This document shows positions 51,795-62,409 of a stretch of 64,000 bases of DNA, one piece after another. The notes under the pieces are model-generated. The model ran no database searches. It saw only the letters and a list, made by a program, of their open reading frames with translations, and was not told the origin of the DNA. Numbering within the stretch: the stretch's first letter is position 1; each line of letters starts with the position of its first letter. The position numbers and the translations under genes were made by a program. This DNA comes from Corallococcus caeni (lineage in GTDB: Bacteria > Myxococcota > Myxococcia > Myxococcales > Myxococcaceae): NCBI RefSeq assembly GCF_036245865.1, contig NZ_BTTW01000005.1, forward strand, positions 496,001 through 560,000. The letters run 5' to 3'.

Positions 51795-53180
51795 TTGCAC
51801 ACGTCGACCGATTACAGCCATGCCGAAAAGCTGAAGTATGAGCTGACTCAGCCCATGTTCAACGTCATGTTGAAGAAGTGGGTGGGCAAGGGCGAGCTGG
51901 ACTACGAGCGCTACCTGCACACGGACACCTTGCTGGCGCTGCAGTCCCCGGAAGGCGAGCTGGTCTCCCACGACGAGCTGATGTTCCAGATCGTCCACCA
52001 GTCGCAGGAGCTGTACCTGAAGCTGGCGTCGCGGGAGATGGTGGAGGTGGTGGCGGAGATGGACCGCGACGCGCTGTGGGCGGTGGTGGCCCGGCTGGCG
52101 CGCGTGCAGAAGATCATCGCCGGCATCAGCGCGGAGATGGCGATCCTGGAGACGATGACGCCGTCGGAGTACCAGGTCATCCGCCGCAGCCTGGGCAACG
52201 GCAGCGGGCAGGAGTCGCCGGGCTACAACACCTTGCGCCACGCGGCGGACGGGCTGGAGTCCGCCATGGAGCGCATGCTGGCGCGTCGCGGGCTGACGCT
52301 GTTCCAGGTCTATTCGGCTGGGGGGCCGAAGGACCTGCAGCACGTCTGCGAGCAGCTGGTGACGGTGGATGAGAGCTTCCAGGGATGGCTGTACGCGCAC
52401 TACCAGCTGGTGCGCCGGACGATTGGCATCGACCGCACGGTGAAGGCGCTGGACGGGCTGCCTTCGCAGGTGCTGCAGGCGCGGATGACGCTGCCGCTGT
52501 TCCGCGCGCTGTGGGACGTGCGCGTGGAGCTGACCGCGGGCTGGAAGCGCGAGGGTGGCTACGCGCCGGGTGAGGCGCGCACCGGTGGCGGCTGCCCGAT
52601 GGCCGCGATCAACGCGATGAATGACTCGGCGATGCACGCGCCGGTGGCCCAGGCGCAGTCCGCGGGGGGCCCCGCGCCGCACCTGCACCACGCCCCGATG
52701 GCCCACGCGCAGCACCCCACCACCGCGCATGCACATGAGCCGCGCGTTGGCGGCGGCTGCCCGATGCACGCTCAGCACACGCCGGTGGCGCACGCTTCCG
52801 CGGCCCACGCCCAGCCTGCTCCGGCGCACGTCATGGCGGCCCACGCCCAGCCTGCTCCGGCCCACGTAGCGGCCCATGCTCCTCACACTCCGGTGCCGCA
52901 CGCTCCGGTGGCTCACGCTCAGCCTCACGCTCCGGTGGCTCACGGGCCTCACGCTCCGGTGGCCCACGGGCCGCATGCTCCGGTGGCGCACGCTCAGCCG
53001 CACGCCCCGGTGGCTCACGGGCCGCATGCCCCGGTGGCTCACGGTCCGCACGCTCCGGTGGCTCACGGTCCGCACGCTCCGGTGGCCCACGCTCCGACGC
53101 CGCATGGCCCGCACGCGCATTCTCACGCCGCGCATGCGTCGGCGTACGCCCACGCCCAGGAGCTGCGGAGACTGCCGTGA
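51795..53180 (+). CDS. kynA: Tryptophan 2,3-dioxygenase with long His/Ala/Pro repeat tail
   Basis: A 461-residue protein that would open the indole ring of tryptophan to N-formylkynurenine with heme. Residues 1-255 match TDO: YERYLHTDTLLALQ, SHDELMFQIVHQSQELYLKL (distal H59), ETMTPSEY and YAHYQLVRRTIG (proximal heme ligand H202). The common C-terminal segment is replaced. Residues 264-269 and 319-324 are GGGCPM motifs, and residues 278-455 are His-rich (about 39 His), including eight PHAPVAH units (368-432). TTG 51795 is the start, with GGAGG 5 bp upstream. The next gene overlaps as GTGA. Confidence 0.88.
   Translation: MHTSTDYSHAEKLKYELTQPMFNVMLKKWVGKGELDYERYLHTDTLLALQSPEGELVSHDELMFQIVHQSQELYLKLASREMVEVVAEMDRDALWAVVARLARVQKIIAGISAEMAILETMTPSEYQVIRRSLGNGSGQESPGYNTLRHAADGLESAMERMLARRGLTLFQVYSAGGPKDLQHVCEQLVTVDESFQGWLYAHYQLVRRTIGIDRTVKALDGLPSQVLQARMTLPLFRALWDVRVELTAGWKREGGYAPGEARTGGGCPMAAINAMNDSAMHAPVAQAQSAGGPAPHLHHAPMAHAQHPTTAHAHEPRVGGGCPMHAQHTPVAHASAAHAQPAPAHVMAAHAQPAPAHVAAHAPHTPVPHAPVAHAQPHAPVAHGPHAPVAHGPHAPVAHAQPHAPVAHGPHAPVAHGPHAPVAHGPHAPVAHAPTPHGPHAHSHAAHASAYAHAQELRRLP
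52896..53090. repeat. Tandem 24-27-bp coding repeat (PHAPVAH units)
   Basis: Eight copies of the seven-residue unit PHAPVAH, separated by GP, AQ or no extra residues, give a roughly 24-27-bp DNA repeat in the 3' part of the dioxygenase gene. Codons vary between units (CAC/CAT, GCT/GCC), so the protein repeat appears to be maintained. Confidence 0.9.
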
Positions 53181-54322
53181 CCGTGGCGGCACTCCCGGGA
53201 GCCCTTCGCGCGGAGTACCCGCTGCTCCAGACCTGCACGTACCTCAACAGCAACTCCACCGGGGCGCTGCCCCGGGCGGCGGAGGGCGTGCTGGCGCAGT
53301 ACTGGAACACGATGCGCGCGTGGCGCGATGACACCTGGGACACGTGGCTGTCCCAGATGCAGGCGTACGCGGACGGCGTGGCGGGCCTCATCGGCGCGCC
53401 CGCCGGCTCCGTGGCGCTGGACACGAACCTGAGCGCGCACCTGTCGCGCCTGGCCTCGTGCCTGGAGTTCACCGGAGAGCGCCGCCGCGTCGTCGTCACC
53501 GACCTGGAGTTCCCCACGGTGCCCTTCATCTGGAAGGGCTTCGCGCGCTACGGGGCGGAGCTGGTCGTCGTGCCGTCCAAGGACGGCCGCGTGGATGATG
53601 CCGCGCTGGAGGCGGCCATCGACGCGCGCACGCGCATCGTCTGTGTTTCGCACGGCGCCTTCGCGACCGGCGCGGTGCTGGACGTCGCGCGCATCGCGAA
53701 GGCGGCGCACGCGGCCGGGGCCCTCATCGCCACGGACGCGTACCAGACGGTGGGCGCCGTCCCCGTGGACGTGCGCCACCTGGACGTGGACTTCCTCATG
53801 GGCGGCGCGCACAAGTGGCTGGGCGGATCCGAGGCCGCCTTCATGTACGTGCGCCCGGGCCTCCTGCCCACGCTGAGGCCCGCGGCCACCGGGTGGCTGG
53901 CCGGAGCCTCGCCGCTGGCCTTCCAGGAGACGGCGGACTACGCGCCGGACGCGCGGCGGATGATGGGCGGCACGCCCGCGCCGCTGATGGTGCTGCTGTC
54001 CCGTCCGGGCCTGGAGCTGCTCAAGGGCGTGGGCATGGAAGCGGTGCGCGCGCACTCGCTGAAGCTCACGGACCGGCTGATGGCCCGCGCGGACGAAGCG
54101 GGCCTGCACGTGGTGACGCCGCGCGAGCCGCACCGGCGCGGCGGCGTGGTGGCGCTGCGCTTCCAGGGCGACGCCCAGGTGACGCAGCGGCTGGTGGCGC
54201 GCGGCTTCATCTGCAGCCACCGGGGCTTCCTGCGCGCGGCGCCGCACTTCTACAACACGCCCGAGGAGGTGGACGCCTTCATGGACGCGCTCCTCGAAGA
54301 GCAGCGCAAGGAGTCCGCATGA
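53177..54322 (+). CDS. Kynureninase-like PLP-dependent enzyme (class V aminotransferase fold)
   Basis: A 381-residue fold-type I PLP enzyme. The PLP lysine is K213 in GGAHKWLGG, and D187 in ATDAYQTVG binds the pyridine nitrogen. The N-terminus YLNSNSTGALPRAAE and 'VALDTNLSAHLSRLASCL' follow the pattern of kynureninases (YLxGNSxGxxP), though cysteine desulfurase-like enzymes are also possible. Kynureninase cleaves kynurenine to anthranilate and alanine, which fits its position behind the tryptophan dioxygenase. It starts with GTG overlapping the dioxygenase stop (GTGA), so the two are coupled. Confidence 0.8.
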   Translation: MTVAALPGALRAEYPLLQTCTYLNSNSTGALPRAAEGVLAQYWNTMRAWRDDTWDTWLSQMQAYADGVAGLIGAPAGSVALDTNLSAHLSRLASCLEFTGERRRVVVTDLEFPTVPFIWKGFARYGAELVVVPSKDGRVDDAALEAAIDARTRIVCVSHGAFATGAVLDVARIAKAAHAAGALIATDAYQTVGAVPVDVRHLDVDFLMGGAHKWLGGSEAAFMYVRPGLLPTLRPAATGWLAGASPLAFQETADYAPDARRMMGGTPAPLMVLLSRPGLELLKGVGMEAVRAHSLKLTDRLMARADEAGLHVVTPREPHRRGGVVALRFQGDAQVTQRLVARGFICSHRGFLRAAPHFYNTPEEVDAFMDALLEEQRKESA

Positions 54323-55359
54323 GCACGGCCCCCTTCACCCGCGAGGCGCCCTCGCCCCGCGCCCTGCTGCACCTGCTGTTCAACGGCGCCCGCGCGCTGG
54401 ACGTCGTGGAGACGGCCCTGAACCTGGGGCTGCTGGACGCGCTGGAGCCCGGGCCCGTGACGCTGGGCGAGCTGTCTGCGAAGCACGGCCTGGTGCCCAA
54501 GCGGCTCTACAAGTTCCTCGACTGCCTGGAGAGCCTGGGGCTGGTGCAGCGCGAGCAGACCAGCGACGCGCTGGAGGCGGCGCGCTACCGCGGCGTGCCC
54601 GGCCTGCGCGCGGCGGCGGAGGCCGTGCTGGGCGCCAACTCGCTCGAGCGCGACCGCGAGAAGTACGACTGGAAGGCCCTGCACGGCCGGATGCCGGAGA
54701 CGCTGCGCGGCCAGCACTCCATGTCCGCCACGTCGTTCGACTGGCCCCCGCGCACGCCCGAGCAGGTGGAGGGCTTCGAGGCCAGCATGGCCGCGGGCCT
54801 GGGCCCCATCCTGGAGACGTTCCGCACGCACGCGGGCGCGCTGTGGCCCGCCGGGGCGCGGCTGCTCGACGTGGGCGGCGGGGACGGCACGCTCGCGGAG
54901 CACCTGCTGCGCCAGCACCCGGCGCTCGCCGTGGACGTCTACAACCTGCCCGCGACCGAAGCGCTCGTCGCGCGCACCCGCGAGCGCGCGGGCCTGTCCG
55001 CCCAGCGGATGGGGTTCGTGGGCGGCGACTTCCTGAAGGAGCCCCTGCCCACGGGCTACGACGCGCTGTCGTTCGTGCGCGTGCTCCATGACTGGCCCGC
55101 GGAGGTGGCGCGGTCGCTCATGCAGGCCGCCTTCACCGCCCTGCCCTCCGGCGGGCGCGTGCTCATCTGCGAGGAGTTCCGCACCCCGGAGCGGCTGGCG
55201 GCCCAGTTCTTCTGGTCCTACTTCCTCATCGGCGTGGACACGTGCGTGAGCCGGCTGCGCGAGGTGGAGTTCTACCTGGAGGCGCTCACCGCGTCGGGCT
55301 TCACGCACGCGCGGGTGCTCCCCGGTCCCTTCGAGCTGGTGGTGGCCACGAAGCCCTGA
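54319..55359 (+). CDS. O-methyltransferase (plant COMT-like)
   Basis: A 346-residue protein with an N-terminal winged-helix dimerisation domain ('ALDVVETALNLGLLDALEPGPVTLGELSAKHGLVPKRLYKFLDCLESLGLV') and a SAM-binding domain (LLDVGGGDG, VDVYNLPA, FVGGDFLKEPLPTGYD, RVLHDWP). This is the O-methyltransferase_2 architecture that methylates small aromatic hydroxyls. It starts with ATG overlapping the upstream stop (ATGA). Together with the two upstream genes it suggests production of a methylated tryptophan-derived aromatic compound. Confidence 0.9.
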   Translation: MSTAPFTREAPSPRALLHLLFNGARALDVVETALNLGLLDALEPGPVTLGELSAKHGLVPKRLYKFLDCLESLGLVQREQTSDALEAARYRGVPGLRAAAEAVLGANSLERDREKYDWKALHGRMPETLRGQHSMSATSFDWPPRTPEQVEGFEASMAAGLGPILETFRTHAGALWPAGARLLDVGGGDGTLAEHLLRQHPALAVDVYNLPATEALVARTRERAGLSAQRMGFVGGDFLKEPLPTGYDALSFVRVLHDWPAEVARSLMQAAFTALPSGGRVLICEEFRTPERLAAQFFWSYFLIGVDTCVSRLREVEFYLEALTASGFTHARVLPGPFELVVATKP

Positions 55360-55525
55360 CGTCCTGCTCCGGGCACCCTCCCCAGGGCGTCCTCCCCCGC
55401 ACCGGCGGCCCTGTCCTACGCTGGACACCCTGTACCTTCCGGCAGGTCACAGCGGCGGGCACAGTGCTCAACTTGGGTCTCAGCCAGACGCTGTAACCAG
55501 CCAAACGCAGACGGGAGGAGCCTGT

Positions 55526-56317
55526 ATGACAGGTCCCCGGTCACGAACGGGGTTGAAGGCGGTAGGGCAGGACCACGGGTGGGACGAAGCGCGGGAGTCC
55601 CAAGCGCGGCGTGGTGGTGGCTCGGCGACGCGAAAGCACCTGGAGCGCGAGGTGATGGTGCCCGTCGATGACGCCGTCCTCGTCCGGGGGCGGCTGGCGG
55701 TGCCCGCGGGGGCCCGGGGCGTGGTGGTGCTGGCGCGCGGCAGCGACAGCAGCCTCCAGAGTCCACGGCTCGCGCAGACCTCGCGCCTGTTCCAGGCGAT
55801 GGGGCTGGGCACCCTGCTGATGGACCTGCTGACCAGCGAGGAGATGGAGGAGCGCCGCACGCGGCAACTGCGCTTCAACGTGGGCCTCCTGGGCATGCGC
55901 ATGGCGGGCGCGTCCCGGTGGCTCCAGCGCGAAGGCCCCGCCCAGGGGCTGCGCGTGGGCTACTTCGGCGCGCACACCGGCGCGGGCGCGGCGCTGTCCG
56001 CCGCGGCCTTCCGGCCCGACCAGGTGGAGGCCGTCGTGTCGCGCGGCGGCCGTCCGGACCTCGCGGGCGCGGTGCTGCCCAAGGTGCGGGCCCCCACGCT
56101 GCTGCTGGTGGGCGGCGCGGACACGCTGGGCCTGGACATCAACCGCCGGGCCTACGAAGCGCTCCGCACCGACAAGCGCATGGACATCATCCCGGGCGCC
56201 ACGCACCACTTCCAGGAGGACTCGGAGCTGGAGCAGGTGGCGGAGCTCGCCGGGGAGTGGTTCCTCCAGCACCTGGGCGGCCCCCGGGACGCCGCGGAGG
56301 AGAGCGCGGCGCCCTGA
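55526..56317 (+). CDS. Dienelactone-hydrolase-like alpha/beta hydrolase lacking the nucleophile Ser
   Basis: A 263-residue alpha/beta-fold protein. The usual nucleophile elbow GxSxG reads FGAHTGAG, with His at position 150. The Asp region (LLLVGGADTLGLDINRRAYEAL) and the catalytic His region (PGATHHFQED) are preserved. The substitution makes classic serine-type hydrolysis unlikely. The N-terminal 40 residues are basic and look disordered. GGGAGGAG 5 bp before the ATG supports the start. It lies 166 bp after the methyltransferase and may be an independent gene. Confidence 0.75.
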   Translation: MTGPRSRTGLKAVGQDHGWDEARESQARRGGGSATRKHLEREVMVPVDDAVLVRGRLAVPAGARGVVVLARGSDSSLQSPRLAQTSRLFQAMGLGTLLMDLLTSEEMEERRTRQLRFNVGLLGMRMAGASRWLQREGPAQGLRVGYFGAHTGAGAALSAAAFRPDQVEAVVSRGGRPDLAGAVLPKVRAPTLLLVGGADTLGLDINRRAYEALRTDKRMDIIPGATHHFQEDSELEQVAELAGEWFLQHLGGPRDAAEESAAP

Positions 56318-56326
56318 CTCAAGGCC

Positions 56327-57016
56327 TCAGGCCAGCACGGGGCGGGTGACGCCCAGCTCGCACGCCAGCACCGCGAGCTGGGCGCGGTTCTCCGGCCCCA
56401 GCTTGCGGTAGATGCTCGTCAGGTGCGCCTTCACCGTGCGCTCGGTGATGCCGAGGTGCGCGGCGATCTTCAGGTTGTCCGCGCCCGCCGCCACGTAGCC
56501 CAGCACCTCGCGCTCGCGCAGGGTGAGCCGCGACAGCGCGGAGGCCGGCACGTGGAGGTTGTCCAATGGGATGGCATTGGCCTGGAGCATGTCCACGGGC
56601 AGGAGCCGCTCGCCCCGGGCCACGCGCTCCACGGCGCGCACCACGTCGTCACACCCCACGTTCAGCTTGCACAGGTAGCCCGCCGCGCCCGCCTGGAAGC
56701 AGCGCTCCACCATGTCCGGCGCCTGGTAGCCGGACAGCACCAGCGCGCGCACCCGCGGATGGAAGTCATGCAGGTACTTCAGCGCGCTCAAGCCATCCTC
56801 CGTGCCCTCGCGGCCCACGTGCTCCAGCCGCAGGTCCACCACGGCCACGTCGGGCGCGGCCGCGCGCACGTTGGACAGGAACGTGCCCGTCTCCGCGCAC
56901 CGGGCCACCACCTTCATCCCCGCGCCTTCGAGCAGGGCCACCAGGCTCTCGCGGAACACCTGCTGATCCTCCAGCAGCGCCACGCGGATCTCCCGGCCCG
57001 TTGCGTTCAGCTCCAT
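56327..57016 (-). CDS. LuxR/NarL-family response regulator
   Basis: A 229-residue two-domain regulator. The receiver (1-130) has VALLEDQ, phospho-acceptor Asp in VAVVDLRLEHVG, and Lys in LCKLNVG. The C-terminal LuxR-type HTH has 'LTLREREVLGYVAAGADNLKIAAHLGITERTVKAHLTSIYRKLG'. It would bind DNA on phosphorylation. It diverges from the soluble histidine kinase gene at 57184, so the two may form a pair. Confidence 0.92.
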   Translation of the reverse strand: MELNATGREIRVALLEDQQVFRESLVALLEGAGMKVVARCAETGTFLSNVRAAAPDVAVVDLRLEHVGREGTEDGLSALKYLHDFHPRVRALVLSGYQAPDMVERCFQAGAAGYLCKLNVGCDDVVRAVERVARGERLLPVDMLQANAIPLDNLHVPASALSRLTLREREVLGYVAAGADNLKIAAHLGITERTVKAHLTSIYRKLGPENRAQLAVLACELGVTRPVLA

Positions 57017-57183
57017 GGATGACACCCTTGTCTTCCCATCATTGGTCATCACCCCCTGGGAAGGGACATCCACGCTATGCCATCCGGACGTCCGCCGCGA
57101 AACGACTCCCTGCCCCTTCCGTCCCATGGAGAAACACAGCGAACGTTTCATCGCGGTGAACCCAGACAAGGAGTGCGCCCGGG

Positions 57184-58470
57184 ATGCTCCTACGAGAGGG
57201 GAATGCGGGTCTTGCCCGGTTGGGACCGCTGGGCTACTTCCTCTGCATGGCCACACAGCCTCCGCGAGACAGCGAGCTCGAAGCCATCCTGGAAGCGCTG
57301 AGACCGGTCCGGAACCTCGACCTCCGCCGCCTGGTGCGCAAGCTGAGGGACCACACCCGCCAGCAGGTCCTCACCTTCGAGCTGTCGCACCAAGCGCTGG
57401 AGACGAGCGACAGCGCGCTCGCGATGCTGAACGCGGACGGCGTGATGGTGGCCAACAGCCGCTGGCACGCGCTGGAACAACTGCCCGGGCCCTGGCGGCG
57501 TGAAGAGGACGGCTCGGAGTGGAGGTCCCTGCCCGACGCGGCCCAGGCGGAGGCCGCGGCGGTGCTGGCCCGGTTGGAAGAGGGGCCGCGCGTCACCCGC
57601 TACCGGCAGACGTGCGAGGCCCATCCCCGGGTGCTGGAGCTGCGCGCCGAGCGCGTCGCCGGCCGCATGCGGGGGCGGGTGCTGGTGCTCGCGCGAGACA
57701 TCACCGCCCAGGCGCGCGACGAGGAGGAGCTGGCGAACGCGCGCGCCACGCTGCTGGAGCGCGAGAAGGTGCTCGCCCTGAGGGACCTGGCGGCGGGCAT
57801 CGCGCACGACCTGCGCGCCACGCTCGACGCCATGCGGCTGCGGCTGGAGCTGCTCCAGCGCGACCTGGGCTCCACCGGGCAGGGCCAGCAGCACCTGGAC
57901 GCGCTCACGCGCATCCTGGCGGACGCGAACGCGCGCGTGGGCCGGCTCCAGGACTTCTCCCGCCGCAAGCCCGGCACCGTCCTGGAGCGCGTCCAGCTGG
58001 CGGACGTGGTGCGCGACGCGGCGGACATCATCCGGGGCGGCATCGAGCACCAGGCGCGGCAGGGCGGCCATCATCCCCTGCGTCTGGAATTGGAGCTGCC
58101 GGCAGGGCTGCCCCAGGTGACGGGCTCGGCCATGGAGCTGCGTTACGTCATCATCAACCTCCTCATCAACGCGCGCGACGCCATGCCCCGGGGCGGCACC
58201 ATCCGCGTGCGCGCGCTCAAGACGGGCAGGGCCGTGCGGCTCACCGTGGAGGACGAGGGCACCGGCATCCCCGAAGCGCACCTGCCGAACCTCTTCAAGC
58301 CCTTCTTCACCACCAAGGGCGACAAGGGCACCGGCCTGGGGCTGTCCATGGCCCACGGCGTGGTGACGCAGGCCGGCGGAACGCTCACCGCCGCCAACCG
58401 CCCGGAAGGGGGCGCGGTGTTCACGCTCACCTTCCCCGCCCTCAAGGCCGCGCCCGCCGGGCGGGGATGA
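57184..58470 (+). CDS. Soluble histidine kinase with PAS-like domain
   Basis: A 428-residue kinase without membrane segments. The middle (about 65-180) is PAS-like ('HQALETSDSALAMLNADGVMVANSRWHALEQLPG'). The HisKA segment is LAAGIAHDLRATLDAMRLRLELL, and the HATPase has NLLINARDAM, DEGTGIP and GTGLGLSMAHG. The start is uncertain: ATG 57184 has AAGGAG upstream, while ATG 57247 begins MATQPPRDSELE. It diverges from the LuxR-type regulator and precedes a single-domain receiver. Confidence 0.88.
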   Translation: MLLREGNAGLARLGPLGYFLCMATQPPRDSELEAILEALRPVRNLDLRRLVRKLRDHTRQQVLTFELSHQALETSDSALAMLNADGVMVANSRWHALEQLPGPWRREEDGSEWRSLPDAAQAEAAAVLARLEEGPRVTRYRQTCEAHPRVLELRAERVAGRMRGRVLVLARDITAQARDEEELANARATLLEREKVLALRDLAAGIAHDLRATLDAMRLRLELLQRDLGSTGQGQQHLDALTRILADANARVGRLQDFSRRKPGTVLERVQLADVVRDAADIIRGGIEHQARQGGHHPLRLELELPAGLPQVTGSAMELRYVIINLLINARDAMPRGGTIRVRALKTGRAVRLTVEDEGTGIPEAHLPNLFKPFFTTKGDKGTGLGLSMAHGVVTQAGGTLTAANRPEGGAVFTLTFPALKAAPAGRG

Positions 58471-58668
58471 TCCTCGAGGCGCGGACCGGGCTGCCCACCC
58501 GGCAGGGTGAGGCATGTGGTTTCAATCGGAAGTTTCCAGAAAATTCCAGGGACGCTGGCCAGCAGGGAGGGGGTGGGTCATACTCGGGAAGTGCCCGGGT
58601 CACTGTCATCCTTGGGGCGGCATCTTGCCGGCCGGGGCACCCAACTGTCGGTTCCAGGGGGAGCCACC

Positions 58669-59064
58669 ATGTCGGAGCTCAAGATTCGCGTCCTCATCGT
58701 GGACGATGACCCGGACCAGCTCGCGCTGACGGAGCGCTCGTTGACCTCGTACAACTTCGAGGTGCGCACCCACCGCTCGTCCCTGGGGGTCTCCAACCTG
58801 GTGCGCACCACGGCGCCGGACCTGGTGCTCCTGGACGTGAACATCCCCGCGCTGAGCGGAGACAAGGTGCTGGCGCTGGCGCGGCAGCAGGCCCCGGAGC
58901 ACACGCGCTTCGTCCTCTACTCCGCCTCCGACGAGTCGAAGCTGCGCGCGCTGGCGCTGGCGGCGGGCGCGGACGGCTACCTGTCCAAGAGCACGCAGGG
59001 CGCGGACCTGGCGCGCAAGCTGGAGCGGCTGCACAAGCGCCCGCGCGTCGCCGCGGGCACGTAG
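58669..59064 (+). CDS. Single-domain response regulator, close relative of the one at 51163
   Basis: A 131-residue receiver: VDDDPD acidic pocket, D56 in LLDVNIPALSG, LYSASDE switch region and KS (LSKSTQG) instead of the usual KP. The sequence is very similar to 51163-51582 across the whole domain, so it is a paralogue. GGGGGAG 6 bp before the ATG supports the start. It follows the soluble kinase by about 200 bp on the same strand. Confidence 0.93.
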   Translation: MSELKIRVLIVDDDPDQLALTERSLTSYNFEVRTHRSSLGVSNLVRTTAPDLVLLDVNIPALSGDKVLALARQQAPEHTRFVLYSASDESKLRALALAAGADGYLSKSTQGADLARKLERLHKRPRVAAGT

Positions 59065-59095
59065 CGCCGCCCTGCCCCGCCCGCGCCTCGTGGGC

Positions 59096-60406
59096 TCACT
59101 CGCCCACGAGCGCGCCGACCTCCAGGAACACCTGGCGGAAGTCGCCAGCGGCGCCCACGAGCCGCAGGTTCTGCGCCAGCCCGCCGGTGGCGCGAAAGAA
59201 CATCATCGCCTCCGGGGGCGGCCGGATGCGCATCATGCGCGCGGCGTTCTTCGTGAAGTGGTTGCGCATGTCGCGGTTGATGTCGCAGGTGCCGTAGTCA
59301 TACGGAGCACCGCGCATGGGCCGCCCGGCGATGTGCAGCACCTCGCGCAAGAGCACCTCCGCCTCCGGCTCCGGCAGCTCCACGGAGAAGCCCACCTCGC
59401 GGCACAGCCCCAGCACGTCCAGCGTCTCCAGCCGCAGCGCCTGCTGGAACATGCGCCGGTTGGCCGCGACGAAGCCCGGGCTGAAGCGCTTGATGGAGCC
59501 GAAGTCCAACAGCCCCATGCGCCCGTCCGGCATCACCATGAAGTTGCCGGGGTGCGGATCCGCGTGGATTTCACCCGCGTCCAGGAACGGCCCGTAGGTG
59601 GCGCGGATGAGCTGGCGCGCGACGCGGAAGCGCGCGTCGTTGTCCGGCGACGTCAGCACCCAGTCCTTGAGCGTCTGGCCTTCCAGAAGCTCCAGCGTGA
59701 GCACGCGGTGGGCGCTGCGCTCCTCGATGACCTGGGGCACGTACAGGTCCGGCAGCCGCGCCACGCTCTTCGCGAAGCCCTGGGCCAGCTTCGCCTCGCG
59801 GCGGTAGTCCAGTTCCAGCATCAGCTCGTCGCGGAACTCCTGGAAGTAGGCGGTGCCGTCCATCATCCGCGACGTCTTGGACACCGTCTTCACGACGAGG
59901 CCCAGGTTGTCCATGTCGTGGCCCATGGACGCGTCGATGCCGGGGTACTGCACCTTCACCGCGACCTTGCGGCCGTCGTGCAGCACCGCGCGGTGCACCT
60001 GGCCCAGGGACGCGGCGGCGAGCGCGTCCGGGGAGAACTCCTGGAACAGCGCCTCCGGCGGCGCGCCCAGCTCCTGCTGAATCACGCGCGACACCTGCGC
60101 GTAGGACATGGCCGGGGCCTGGTTCTGCAGCCGGGCCAGCATCTGCCGCACCTCCGGCGTGAGCAGGTCCGGGTCCATGGAGAGCGCCTGGCCCAGCTTC
60201 ATGGCCGCGCCCTTCATCTCCCCCAGCGTGGCCACCAGCTTCTCCGCGGTGCCCAGGCTGAGCAGGTCCGTGGGGCTGCTGCCGGAGAGCTGTTTGGCGC
60301 CCGCCTTGAGCACCTCCGTGCCCACGTGCATGGAGAGGCCCGCCAGCTTGCGCAGGCGGTTGAAGCGCCCCTGGGGCGGCAGCTTGTCGTCGGGTTCGGA
60401 AGCCAT
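59096..60406 (-). CDS. ABC1/UbiB-family atypical kinase
   Basis: A 436-residue ABC1 family protein. Signatures: 'MKGAAMKLGQALSMDP' (KxGQ motif), 'AAASLGQVHRAVLHDGRKVAVKVQYP' (Ala-rich loop and VAVKVQ), 'IHADPHPGNFMV' (catalytic-loop equivalent) and 'LLDFGSIK' (DFG). The family supports ubiquinone or lipid metabolism. The C-terminus contains 'NAARMMRIRPPPEAMMFFRATGGLAQNLRLVGA', typical of this family. No transmembrane segment is obvious. The start ATG 60406 has no good ribosome-binding site. Confidence 0.9.
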   Translation of the reverse strand: MASEPDDKLPPQGRFNRLRKLAGLSMHVGTEVLKAGAKQLSGSSPTDLLSLGTAEKLVATLGEMKGAAMKLGQALSMDPDLLTPEVRQMLARLQNQAPAMSYAQVSRVIQQELGAPPEALFQEFSPDALAAASLGQVHRAVLHDGRKVAVKVQYPGIDASMGHDMDNLGLVVKTVSKTSRMMDGTAYFQEFRDELMLELDYRREAKLAQGFAKSVARLPDLYVPQVIEERSAHRVLTLELLEGQTLKDWVLTSPDNDARFRVARQLIRATYGPFLDAGEIHADPHPGNFMVMPDGRMGLLDFGSIKRFSPGFVAANRRMFQQALRLETLDVLGLCREVGFSVELPEPEAEVLLREVLHIAGRPMRGAPYDYGTCDINRDMRNHFTKNAARMMRIRPPPEAMMFFRATGGLAQNLRLVGAAGDFRQVFLEVGALVGE

Positions 60407-60480
60407 GGGAGAGGAGGAGTTAACGGGGACTGCTCTCCCATACGCAAGACGACCCCCGGATGGATGCGAACCCGGCTCCC

Positions 60481-62409
<1,929 letters not shown>

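Noticed and set aside
52896..53090. Regular repeats that could suggest a CRISPR array
   Set aside because: Units are 21-27 bp with almost no spacer, vary in codon use and are in frame within the dioxygenase gene.
53177..54322. Possible cysteine desulfurase (IscS/SufS)
   Set aside because: The N-terminal YLNSNSTGALPR motif, neighbouring dioxygenase and lack of other sulfur genes fit a kynureninase-like enzyme better, though the alternative is not fully excluded.
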